From an uncultured Pseudomonadota bacterium (GTDB lineage: Bacteria > Pseudomonadota > Gammaproteobacteria > Ga0077536): a stretch of 35,141 nucleotides of DNA. The notes under the pieces were generated by a model. It had not been told where the DNA came from and made no database searches. It saw only the letters and a list, made by a program, of their open reading frames with translations. The stretch lies in NCBI GenBank assembly GCA_902597385.1, contig CACJXQ010000020.1, forward strand, positions 1 to 35,141. Reading direction: 5' to 3'. Numbering within the stretch: position 1 is the first letter of the stretch; every line of letters starts with the position of its first letter. Below are positions 24,443-32,854 of the stretch, one piece after another. A program made the translations under genes and the position numbers.

Positions 24443-27300
24443 AATCTTATCGACTAGCACCTCAATCAGACGAATGGATTAACAGACAATCAAAAGTGCA
24501 ATTCATTTTTGAAGGAAAAGAAATATCGTGTTTTGAAGGAGACACGATAACTAGCGCCCTGGCCGCTTCAGGACTTTCGCAAATGGGCAGGAGTTTTAAG
24601 TACCATCGTTCAAGAGGGATACTTTCCCTGGCCAATCATGATGCCAATATTTTAGTTCAGACTGACGAGGAGACAAATATAAGAGCAGATGTTACCAGCC
24701 CTATGAAAGGAGCTCATTACCGTGCAGTGAATACTTTTGGGAGACTCACTCTAGATTATGCGCACATCATTGAAAAATTGGCACCCTTTCTACCTGTTGG
24801 CTTTTATTACAAAGCATTTTACAAACCTCGAATACTATTTCCCTATTGGGAAAAGTTAATCCGAAATCTTGCCGGACTCGGAAAGATAAGCGAAAACCAT
24901 ACTCGTTATAGAAAACCAATCCGGAGTCTCTTTTGCGACATATTGGTTGTGGGAGGAGGACCATCAGGCATCGCTGCTGCAAACTCTTTGGTGGATTCCG
25001 GTAAAAAAGTGGTATTAGCAGATGAAAATCGCCACCTAGGAGGCAGTGGAGATTTTACTACAAGGGTGGGTTCTCCCGAGCACATCAAATTAAAAGAACA
25101 AGTTCAGAAACTTCAAAAATCCACCACTAACATTCTCTGTGGGCATTACGCGGCAGGCTTCTATGATGACAATACCGTACCCCTAATTGGAATGGCTGGG
25201 ATTACGTTAGTACATGCTAAATCAGTAATACTTGCTACTGGAGCATATGAGCAACCAGCAATTTTTCGAAATAATGATTTACCCGGAGTAATACTAAGCT
25301 CAGCAGTTAGTCGCCTCGTTAATCGTTACTCTGTTATGCCTTTCTCCAATCCTGTTATTATTGCCGGAAATCAAAACGGCTACGAAGTGGCGGCGAACCT
25401 AGCAGCTAGGGGCCTCAAAATACAGGCTATCCTAGATTTAGAAAATGCCGATGGCAGAGGCAAAGTAGGTGAAAAAGTAGAGAAGCTAGGCATAGATATA
25501 CTTTCAAACATTACCAATTTGGAGGCGATTGGAGGAGAAGGAAAAGTAAAAGCGATAAAATTCTCAATCGGCGAATCTAACAAATTAATTCGTTTGAACA
25601 CTGATGGAATCATAATGAGCGTGGGCTGGAGTCCGGCGATCAACCTACTAAAACAAGCAGGTGGGGATACAAGGTACTCGGACGAAGTGAATCAGCTAGA
25701 AATCACACGACATCCTGATGGAATCTTTACTGCAGGTAAGATCAGAGGCATTTACTCCGTCGAGGGAAGAATCAAAGACGGAGAAAGTTCAGCTGACGAA
25801 TGTTTAAAATATTTAAACCATAACGCATCTACTTTTAATCCCATACTAAGTGGCGAAAACCAGAATCACGCATATCCGATATTTCATCACACGAAGGGAA
25901 AGGAGTTCGTAGACTTTGACGAGGATCTCACTATAAAAGATATCAAAACCTCATTGAATGAAGGCTTTGACTCAGTTGAGCTTCTTAAACGCTTTACCAC
26001 TTTAGGGATGGGACCAAGCCAAGGTAAGACATCTAGCGTGAACGGAAATCGTATAATGGCTAAATTCTTGGGCACACCCGTAGCCACCGTTGGAACGACT
26101 ACTCCGAGACCATTTGTTCATCCAGTCCCTATTGGACACCTAGCAGGACAGAGAATAAGAAAACAGAAAAGAACTCCGGTAGATGATTATCACCGCTATC
26201 ACAACGCCGATATGAAAGAGACTGGGTCATGGGTTAGGCCAATGGCATACAATGCAAGCTCTTCACAAGAACAAATTCTACTCGAATACCAAGCGGTTAG
26301 AGAAAAAGTTGGAATTATCGATGTCTCCACTCTAGGAAAGATAGAGGTTTTTGGACCAGATGCTACTAAACTACTTGAATACGCCTATACCTGTAAGTTT
26401 GATAAATTAAAAATTGGAATGACTAGGTACATTTTCATGGTGGACGCGAGCGGTACCTTAGTAGATGACGGTGTGGCTGCAAAGTTGTCGGAACAGCATT
26501 ACTATTTTACGACGACGACGACTCACTCACACACCGTAATCAGACAGTTGCACTTATTCGTCGAGCAGCTCAAACTTAATGTGGAAATTATAGATAGAAC
26601 CAATTCTATTGGAGCTTTCAACCTAGCGGGACCCAAGTCCAAAGCACTTCTTAGCACATTCACAGAGACGGAATTAGACCAAGATGCTTTTCCCTACCTG
26701 GGAGTCCGGACAACTAGAGTAGCTGGAGTGGAGGCCCGCTTGATGAGAGTAGGTTTCGTCGGGGAATTGGGCTACGAAATCCACCTACCCTATCACTCTA
26801 TGGCTGATGTATGGGAGACCCTCATCCAAAAAGGACAAGAGTTTGGAATTCATCCGTTTGGTGTAGAAGCGCAGAGATTATTGAGGCTGGAAAAAGGCCA
26901 CCTGATTTTTGGACAAGACACGGATGGCAATACCAATCCCTTCGAAGTCGGACTAGGTTGGGGAGTAAACTTAAAAAAAGAACAATTTTATGGAAAACAT
27001 AGTCTTAAGTATTTAAAGGATGTAACTAAACGGAAACTAGTGGGATTTAAGTGTGATCTAGCGGACTCAAATTTCTTACTTGAGAATCATTTAGTCATAG
27101 AGAACTCACAAATAATGGGCAGAATTACAAGTGTAGGACAGAGCCCCACACTTGACCAAACAATCGGATTGGCGATGCTCGAGGAAGATCTTGGAGAAGG
27201 CGAAGTAATTTCCATAAAAGGTTCTAAGGGAAACACTATCAATGCGCATGTTACGACCACATCGTTCTATGATCCTAAGAACGAGAGACAAAATGTATGA
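24439..27300 (+). CDS. mgdC: N-methylglutamate dehydrogenase subunit C / sarcosine oxidase alpha-like
   Basis: This 953-residue large subunit has the SoxA layout. Residues about 18-90 form a ferredoxin-like region (FEGDTITSALAASGL, FKYHRSRGI) without iron-sulfur cysteines. A dinucleotide-binding domain begins at CDILVVGGGPSGIAAANSL (166-184), with a second Rossmann segment at PVIIAGNQNGYEVAANLA. A linker follows, and from about residue 590 there is a GcvT-like folate-binding domain (RPMAYNASSSQEQ, VDVSTLGKIEV-type segment, VGFVGELGYEIHLPY). That domain should pass the methylene group to tetrahydrofolate. Length agrees with the family at about 950-1000. Four-base overlaps join it to mgdB and mgdD. 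Confidence 0.92.
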   Translation: MKSYRLAPQSDEWINRQSKVQFIFEGKEISCFEGDTITSALAASGLSQMGRSFKYHRSRGILSLANHDANILVQTDEETNIRADVTSPMKGAHYRAVNTFGRLTLDYAHIIEKLAPFLPVGFYYKAFYKPRILFPYWEKLIRNLAGLGKISENHTRYRKPIRSLFCDILVVGGGPSGIAAANSLVDSGKKVVLADENRHLGGSGDFTTRVGSPEHIKLKEQVQKLQKSTTNILCGHYAAGFYDDNTVPLIGMAGITLVHAKSVILATGAYEQPAIFRNNDLPGVILSSAVSRLVNRYSVMPFSNPVIIAGNQNGYEVAANLAARGLKIQAILDLENADGRGKVGEKVEKLGIDILSNITNLEAIGGEGKVKAIKFSIGESNKLIRLNTDGIIMSVGWSPAINLLKQAGGDTRYSDEVNQLEITRHPDGIFTAGKIRGIYSVEGRIKDGESSADECLKYLNHNASTFNPILSGENQNHAYPIFHHTKGKEFVDFDEDLTIKDIKTSLNEGFDSVELLKRFTTLGMGPSQGKTSSVNGNRIMAKFLGTPVATVGTTTPRPFVHPVPIGHLAGQRIRKQKRTPVDDYHRYHNADMKETGSWVRPMAYNASSSQEQILLEYQAVREKVGIIDVSTLGKIEVFGPDATKLLEYAYTCKFDKLKIGMTRYIFMVDASGTLVDDGVAAKLSEQHYYFTTTTTHSHTVIRQLHLFVEQLKLNVEIIDRTNSIGAFNLAGPKSKALLSTFTETELDQDAFPYLGVRTTRVAGVEARLMRVGFVGELGYEIHLPYHSMADVWETLIQKGQEFGIHPFGVEAQRLLRLEKGHLIFGQDTDGNTNPFEVGLGWGVNLKKEQFYGKHSLKYLKDVTKRKLVGFKCDLADSNFLLENHLVIENSQIMGRITSVGQSPTLDQTIGLAMLEEDLGEGEVISIKGSKGNTINAHVTTTSFYDPKNERQNV

Positions 27301-27974
27301 ACACTGACAACACACATTCAAGCAAGCCCAGTGCCTCCCTACGAAGCCCTCTCCTAACTAATTTTCCCGCCAAACAATTTGAATATTGCACAAAATTCAG
27401 TATGTTAATAGCAGCGAAATCGCATAGTAACCAACAAAATGTAAATACAATTTACGATATCAGTCATCTTCCTAAATTCGTCCTGGCAGGTGCCGGCGCT
27501 GAGAAACTAATACCCCAATTCCTTGACTGTTCTCCACCCAAAATGTTTTGCGGTCACATTTTGGGTCATCAAGGAAAAATCGGAAGAATCGCAAAAAATC
27601 AATTCCTTTTGATAGATTCTCTAACAGGTGAATTTTGCGAAATTTTTAAAAAACTGGCTGAAAGCACCAACGAAGAAGCTATTTGTCTAAGAACAGATTT
27701 GGCCGAAATTGCACTAGTCGGAGAAATAGGTAGTACCGTGATAGCAGAGCTCACCGGTTTAAACGAGGCAGATATCGGATATGACGACTTCCTTCCTTGT
27801 GATTTAGCCGCGGCTGAGGTTTTTTTGTCGCTCTCAGAATTACCAAAGCCTCATTTTAGATTTCTGGTCCAATCATCAGATGTAAATTATGTTTTCCAAG
27901 CAATCGAAGAAATCAACCAAAGACTAGGAGGAATCAAAGAAGGCGCTCTTAGCTATCAAAGATATATAGGTTAA
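27297..27974 (+). CDS. mgdD: N-methylglutamate dehydrogenase subunit D / sarcosine oxidase gamma-like
   Basis: The 225-residue protein occupies the SoxG (gamma) position after mgdC, overlapping it by four bases (ATGA). It has no membrane segment or cofactor motif. The fold of SoxG is related to the GcvT/YgfZ family, and here the central part (AICLRTDLAEIALVGEIGSTVIAELTG) and the final VFQAIEEINQR resemble it, but conservation is low, as is common for this subunit. I base the call mainly on operon position, length and that resemblance. It is the last gene of the cluster; its stop is four bases from the stop of the convergent gene on the other strand, and no hairpin terminator is seen. Confidence 0.75.
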   Translation: MNTDNTHSSKPSASLRSPLLTNFPAKQFEYCTKFSMLIAAKSHSNQQNVNTIYDISHLPKFVLAGAGAEKLIPQFLDCSPPKMFCGHILGHQGKIGRIAKNQFLLIDSLTGEFCEIFKKLAESTNEEAICLRTDLAEIALVGEIGSTVIAELTGLNEADIGYDDFLPCDLAAAEVFLSLSELPKPHFRFLVQSSDVNYVFQAIEEINQRLGGIKEGALSYQRYIG

Positions 27975-27978
27975 GTTG

Positions 27979-28515
27979 CTACCTAATTTCTATCCATTCC
28001 CCTTGTTTTACAGAGTAAGTGTACTGCTTTGCAGAGCTAGTATCGGTTGCCCGGTTCCCTTCATTGGACAACAACTTCCGTAACTTATTCGCTCTCACGG
28101 AATAAACACCAGGCAGGACACCTACCCGCACGCCGGATGCAGTCTTCTCAGGAATATTCAAATGCGCTAATTCAGCACCATTCCAGCTAAAACTGTGGAG
28201 CCCCTCTTTCTTTGTGCCAATGACAACAAAAAGCTCAAACATTCCGTTTTCATCCATATCGGTTACATAACTTGAAACACGCGGAGAATCACTTGCCACG
28301 GTTAATCTAGATAAAACCAACCCATCTTTGGCAATTGCTATAGAGTAATCATGCTTTGATAAAATACTAGTTCTAGCTAATTCTACTTCAATAAGATATG
28401 GTCCAAATTCATGAACCTTGGCCCCAACCCCAAGGGAATATAAGCTGATGGCTGAAAATAGCACCACCTTAGACTTAATTAATGGCAACAATAATCTACT
28501 AAATTCAGATATCAT
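27979..28515 (-). CDS. Predicted secreted protein of unknown function
   Basis: The 178-residue protein starts with a signal-like region, basic LIKSK followed by VVLFSAISLYSLGVGA, with possible cleavage near residue 32. The rest appears beta-rich: YLIEVELARTSI, YSIAIAKDGLVLSRLTV, then YVTDMDENGMFELFVVIGT, and GLHSFSWNGAELAHLNIP. The D-x-D-x-N-G segment followed by a beta strand recalls calcium-loop or PliI-like periplasmic proteins that sense or inhibit lysozyme, but the resemblance is weak and I do not assign a function. The gene is tail-to-tail with mgdD and divergent from groES. Confidence 0.7.
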   Translation of the reverse strand: MISEFSRLLLPLIKSKVVLFSAISLYSLGVGAKVHEFGPYLIEVELARTSILSKHDYSIAIAKDGLVLSRLTVASDSPRVSSYVTDMDENGMFELFVVIGTKKEGLHSFSWNGAELAHLNIPEKTASGVRVGVLPGVYSVRANKLRKLLSNEGNRATDTSSAKQYTYSVKQGEWIEIR

Positions 28516-28585
28516 AATAAGGTCCGATATAAGAAAGATTTTGTATCAAGCAAACTTGCCCACAATAATTAAACCAGAATAACAC

Positions 28586-28615
28586 TTGACAGCGGACCCA
28601 GCTATTAGGTACTGT
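28586..28615 (+). promoter_or_regulatory. Sigma70-type promoter of groES-groL
   Basis: A perfect -35, TTGACA, is at 28586-28591. Eighteen bases on is TACTGT (28610-28615), a three-of-six -10 whose last base is the first base of the CIRCE left arm. Transcription would start near 28622, inside the operator. No sigma32 pattern with correct spacing was seen. Confidence 0.55.
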
Positions 28616-28641
28616 TAGCACTACTCTTAGTAGAGTGCTAA
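28615..28641 (+). promoter_or_regulatory. CIRCE operator (HrcA binding site) upstream of groES
   Basis: The arms TTAGCACTA (28615-28623) and GAGTGCTAA (28633-28641) are separated by nine bases. The consensus is TTAGCACTC-N9-GAGTGCTAA, so 17 of 18 arm positions match, the one change being the last base of the left arm. It overlaps the predicted transcription start and lies 95 bases before the groES ATG. This is the expected arrangement for repression by HrcA, which is not encoded in this window. Confidence 0.93.
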
Positions 28642-28736
28642 CAATAAATTTCATTGGTTTAAGCATAATTCTTCGGAATAACGCGAGGACCGCGAGACCC
28701 TCAAGGGTCACAATTTTCAAGAGGAGAAATTTGATA

Positions 28737-29027
28737 ATGAAGATTCGCCCCTTACACGATAGATTAATCGTGCGTCGCTGGGACGAGGAAAAGACCTCAA
28801 CCGGCGGTATTATAATACCTGATTCGGCCACCGAAAAACCCGCAAAAGGCGAGGTTGTATCTGTTGGGAATGGCAAGATATTGGAAAATGGTGAAGTCCG
28901 CGCGCTTGATGTAAAGGCGGGCGACAAGATCCTTTTTGGAAAATATTCTGGAACAGAGGTAAAGGTTGACGATGAAGAGCTATTGGTTATGCGAGAAGAC
29001 GACGTAATGGCGGTCTTTGAAGGCTAA
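28737..29027 (+). CDS. groES: Co-chaperonin GroES
   Basis: GroES is the 10-kDa heptameric lid of the GroEL folding chamber. The 96-residue protein starts [18 protein letters not shown], has the mobile-loop region [17 protein letters not shown] and ends DDVMAVFEG, all standard. The correct start is ATG 28737, with GAGGAG ten bases upstream. The frame stays open further upstream to 28635, but that would run through the CIRCE operator and is not used. It is the first gene of the heat-shock pair, with groL 64 bases downstream. Confidence 0.97.
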   Translation: MKIRPLHDRLIVRRWDEEKTSTGGIIIPDSATEKPAKGEVVSVGNGKILENGEVRALDVKAGDKILFGKYSGTEVKVDDEELLVMREDDVMAVFEG

Positions 29028-29061
29028 TTTAAGAAAACCAATTAAAAAAAACAATCAATAA

Positions 29062-30750
<1,689 letters not shown>

Positions 30751-30778
30751 AAACCCATCGCATTAGCCTGTAATATTA

Positions 30779-30804
30779 AAGCCCCGATTTATCGGGGCTT
30801 TTTT
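30779..30804 (+). terminator. Rho-independent terminator after groL
   Basis: The stem AAGCCCCGA (30779-30787) and TCGGGGCTT (30792-30800) with loop TTTA is followed by TTTT to 30804. It ends groES-groL and, because the stem also has A residues on its left flank, may stop transcription arriving from the opposite-strand gene ending at 30809. Confidence 0.92.
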
Positions 30805-30808
30805 ATGA

Positions 30809-31147
30809 CTAGTCTTTTATTTTTTTAGGAATATTTGGCAGAGTCTCCGACCTTCCAGCAACCATTAGTCGTTCTTCATCATCTAAAGCCGTAACATTCT
30901 CATATACCCCCTCATCCCTTTTTACTAATTTAGTGAAACCATTTTCTTTTAGTTTAGAATTACTGTCAGGGACAACAATTTGGGCGGGCATCAGCACCTT
31001 CTCGATAGAAGCTTCAAAAGGAGTCTCACCTATTTCCACCTGCCCAACAAAACATAACTGCCCCCAATTAACCAGATTAACATCAGAAGGATGACTGACT
31101 TCAACTTGCGCTCCGTTATCGGGACATAAATATTTGTATAAGGGCAC
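30809..31147 (-). CDS. FmdB-like small protein lacking the usual zinc-ribbon cysteine pairs
   Basis: The 112-residue protein opens with MPLYKYLCPDNGAQVEVSH, which resembles the FmdB-type zinc ribbon start (MPxYEYxCxxCG). Here CxxC is reduced to CPDN, so the second cysteine is missing. The only other cysteine is Cys32 (GQLCFVG), so no complete metal site remains. A middle region (ETPFEASIEKVLMPAQIVVPDSNSKLKENGFTKLVKRDEGVYENVT) follows with a charged C-terminus. Role unknown. It is the last gene of a likely traB-nrtS group, 20 bases after nrtS and just before the groL terminator. Confidence 0.65.
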   Translation of the reverse strand: MPLYKYLCPDNGAQVEVSHPSDVNLVNWGQLCFVGQVEIGETPFEASIEKVLMPAQIVVPDSNSKLKENGFTKLVKRDEGVYENVTALDDEERLMVAGRSETLPNIPKKIKD

Positions 31148-31167
31148 TTAGTATAGACTCCGAGAAT

Positions 31168-31398
31168 TTACTTCTTACCGACGCTGTTCATAATCGCAGA
31201 GTAGGAGGAAACACAATAAGGAACAATGTAAGTCAAAGCAATTTTATACCACTCTATTTTTTCCGTATCACCTCTTAAGATTAAGTCCCCGTAGTTTATA
31301 ACTACCAAAACGGTTCCCACCACAATGGCAAGCTTCAAGGAACGAAGTAATAACTGCGGTTCCAGTAACAGGCTCAAAAAAACTCGGCTCTCAGTCAT
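31168..31398 (-). CDS. NrtS-like small membrane protein (nitrate/nitrite transport family)
   Basis: The 76-residue protein has a basic/amphipathic start and two hydrophobic helices. The segment LLRSLKLAIVVGTVLVVINYGDLIL (about 18-41) is followed by IALTYIVPYCVSSYSAIMNSV (53-73). The INYGD...LTYIVPYCVSSYS pattern is that of the NrtS family, small membrane proteins reported to move nitrate and nitrite. The frame stays open upstream to 31491, but that start would lie inside traB. ATG 31398 has GGAG seven bases upstream and gives the family length, so I chose it. The gene lies about 30 bases after traB. Confidence 0.75.
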   Translation of the reverse strand: MTESRVFLSLLLEPQLLLRSLKLAIVVGTVLVVINYGDLILRGDTEKIEWYKIALTYIVPYCVSSYSAIMNSVGKK

Positions 31399-31405
31399 TA
31401 ACAGG

Positions 31406-31409
31406 CTCC
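31406..31409 (-). promoter_or_regulatory. Ribosome-binding site deciding the nrtS start
   Basis: On the minus strand TTTGGAGCCTGTTAATG places GGAG seven bases before ATG 31398. This supports the 76-residue form over a 107-residue form that would begin within traB. Confidence 0.6.
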
Positions 31410-31429
31410 AAAAATTATTTAGTGAGTCA

Positions 31430-32620
31430 TCAGGAAAACAGCTTTCCAAAAATCCTAAAGCCTGCGACGTAAGTACCCACAGCGGAACCAAAACTACTCA
31501 AGATAAAAACAAGAAACGTTCTAGATACTCTATTTCCTCGCCATCCCGAGAAAGTGACGCTGTCTTGCTTTAACTGGGCAAAATCTGCAACAGTTGGTTT
31601 TCGAATCCAAGCTTCAACTAGGCCCGTTACCATTCCCGCTCCAATAGTAGGATTTAAGGAAGTAATTGGAGCAGCAAAAAAAGCCGTCAAAACGGTTAGA
31701 GGATGACCCGAAGCAATAATAACCCCCAAGGCAGATAATCCTCCATTTATCAACACCCATTCACCTAAGATAGCCATCCCTAAAGCCGGACTACGTTGAA
31801 ATCCAAGAAAAAAACCACCGAATATTAGTGCTAATACAAAAAGGGGTATCAGACGTGGCCATTTTTTTGACTCAGGCTTTTTCTCTAATTCTCTAATCAG
31901 TCTATCTGGATCTTCTACAGGTTCCTTAAAAGCTTCAATCATTCCTGATAGATGACCTGCTCCTACAACCGCTATGATTTCTTTCTTCTGGCAAGCTATC
32001 TTAGAAAGTTTCAAGGCCATGTATCTATCTCTTTCTGATATCAACACGTTATGAATTTGTGGGGCAGTTTTTGATAATCCTGAAATGACTTGCTCGAGAA
32101 GGTCTCCAGACTTCAAAGATTCTATTTCCTCTTTAGAGGGGTCATCTCTAGAAACAATACCAGCACAAATTTCTCCAAAGATCTGCAATCTCTCCCACCA
32201 CGACACGGTCCCAAAAAATCTCCCAAAAGTAACACCGACATCCCGGTCAATAAGCTCAAACGGTATATTTTTTTCAGCCGCAGATTGGATTGCGGCTTTT
32301 AGCTCAGACCCAGGCTCAATACGAAATTTTTGAGCTATTCTTTGTTGAAAGGCACTCATGGCAAGCATAACGGCCAAAGCGAGAACTTTCTTTTTCTTAA
32401 TAATCTCGAAAAGATCCATGTTTTCAACCGCTTCAGGTTCGATGAGTTGCTGACATCTTGAAGCACATAACTCTACAGCCACGCAATCATAAGAACCTTT
32501 CTCTATCTGTTCGATTACGAAGTCTGTGCTGGCCTGTGAGACATGGGCAGTCCCTACCAAACGTATTCTTGCCCCATTTACATTTATATCCTCAAAAGGC
32601 TCTTTTTCTAAATGATTCAT
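31430..32620 (-). CDS. TraB/PrgY-family membrane protein
   Basis: The 396-residue protein combines an N-terminal TraB domain with a membrane region. The domain motifs are RIRLVGTAHVSQAS (20-33), VAVELCASRCQQL, ISERDRYMALKL and VVGAGHLSGM. The C-terminal part has about four hydrophobic segments, such as LIPLFVLALIFGGFFLGF and TVLTAFFAAPITSLNPTIGAGMVTG. The GxxH motifs are shared with the TraB/GumN/Tiki superfamily, whose some members are metalloproteases. PrgY of enterococci limits pheromone activity, but the role in Gammaproteobacteria is not established. It probably heads the traB-nrtS-FmdB-like group. The Shine-Dalgarno is weak (A/G-rich). Confidence 0.85.
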   Translation of the reverse strand: MNHLEKEPFEDINVNGARIRLVGTAHVSQASTDFVIEQIEKGSYDCVAVELCASRCQQLIEPEAVENMDLFEIIKKKKVLALAVMLAMSAFQQRIAQKFRIEPGSELKAAIQSAAEKNIPFELIDRDVGVTFGRFFGTVSWWERLQIFGEICAGIVSRDDPSKEEIESLKSGDLLEQVISGLSKTAPQIHNVLISERDRYMALKLSKIACQKKEIIAVVGAGHLSGMIEAFKEPVEDPDRLIRELEKKPESKKWPRLIPLFVLALIFGGFFLGFQRSPALGMAILGEWVLINGGLSALGVIIASGHPLTVLTAFFAAPITSLNPTIGAGMVTGLVEAWIRKPTVADFAQLKQDSVTFSGWRGNRVSRTFLVFILSSFGSAVGTYVAGFRIFGKLFS

Positions 32621-32658
32621 TGTTCTTTTTTAATTTCGTTACCTTAGGATTGCTCCAT

Positions 32659-32684
32659 AAAAAAAAGGGGGCGTTTCCGCCCCC
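32659..32684 (-). terminator. Rho-independent terminator on the minus strand
   Basis: Read on the minus strand, GGGGGCG-GAAA-CGCCCCC is a seven-base G/C stem with a four-base loop, followed by eight T. It lies after the small ORF at 32720-32791 and before traB, so it closes that unit (and any read-through from the LLM gene). Confidence 0.9.
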
Positions 32685-32719
32685 TCCGCGATAGATTTTG
32701 TCGAAAAACCGTCGCTAGT

Positions 32720-32791
32720 CTATATAACCTTTCTGTTCAATTGGCAATTCAAACTCCGGTTAATCGACACAATATCCATATCACTAGACAT
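32720..32791 (-). CDS. Candidate 23-residue small protein with an exceptional ribosome-binding site
   Basis: An ATG at 32791 opens a 23-codon frame (MSSDMDIVSINRS... ending NRKVI) closed by TAG. It is preceded, seven bases away, by a GGAGG within AAGGAGGTGATCCA, fully complementary to the 16S rRNA tail. A hairpin terminator follows about 40 bases after the stop, and a -10-like TATACT lies 32 bases before the ATG. The peptide has one cysteine, no membrane segment, and lacks the Glu/Tyr pair of PqqA precursors. I do not recognise it. The evidence that it is translated is the ribosome-binding site and the compact promoter-ORF-terminator layout, not coding statistics. It may instead be an untranslated or regulatory RNA. 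Confidence 0.5.
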   Translation of the reverse strand: MSSDMDIVSINRSLNCQLNRKVI

Positions 32792-32805
32792 TGGATCACC
32801 TCCTT
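32792..32805 (-). promoter_or_regulatory. Full-length Shine-Dalgarno sequence
   Basis: On the minus strand AAGGAGGTGATCCA matches the whole anti-Shine-Dalgarno tail of 16S rRNA, with the core GGAGG seven bases before the ATG at 32791. Ordinary sites in this window match four to seven bases. Confidence 0.75.
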
Positions 32806-32823
32806 TTGAATATTTAAAGTTAC

Positions 32824-32829
32824 AGTATA
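32824..32829 (-). promoter_or_regulatory. Candidate -10 element for the small ORF
   Basis: TATACT on the minus strand (five of six matches) lies 32 bases before the small ORF's ATG. The DNA 17 bases upstream is a T-run with no proper -35. An A-tract of eight lies between. Confidence 0.35.
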
Positions 32830-32854
32830 AATTTTTTTTGCTTAGCAAAAAAGC

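Noticed and set aside
26508-26522. ACG triplet run encoding six threonines in mgdC
   Set aside because: SoxA-type proteins have a Thr-rich strand at this place, so it is not an expansion that needs explaining.
28583-28606. Possible sigma32 promoter at CTTGACA...CCCAGCTATT
   Set aside because: The two parts are only about five bases apart, far below the 11-16 needed.
28635-28736. Upstream extension of the groES frame
   Set aside because: It would begin within CIRCE. GroES homologues start at the MKIRPL position, which has its own GAGGAG.
28505-28927. 140-codon minus-strand frame across the groES region
   Set aside because: It is antisense to groES, its promoter and CIRCE, with no ribosome-binding site or family resemblance.
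32791-32805. 15 bases identical to the 3' end of 16S rRNA on the plus strand (TTGGATCACCTCCTT)
   Set aside because: The DNA before it has no resemblance to the rest of helix 45 or 16S rRNA, so this is not an rRNA remnant. It is better read as a very strong Shine-Dalgarno on the minus strand.
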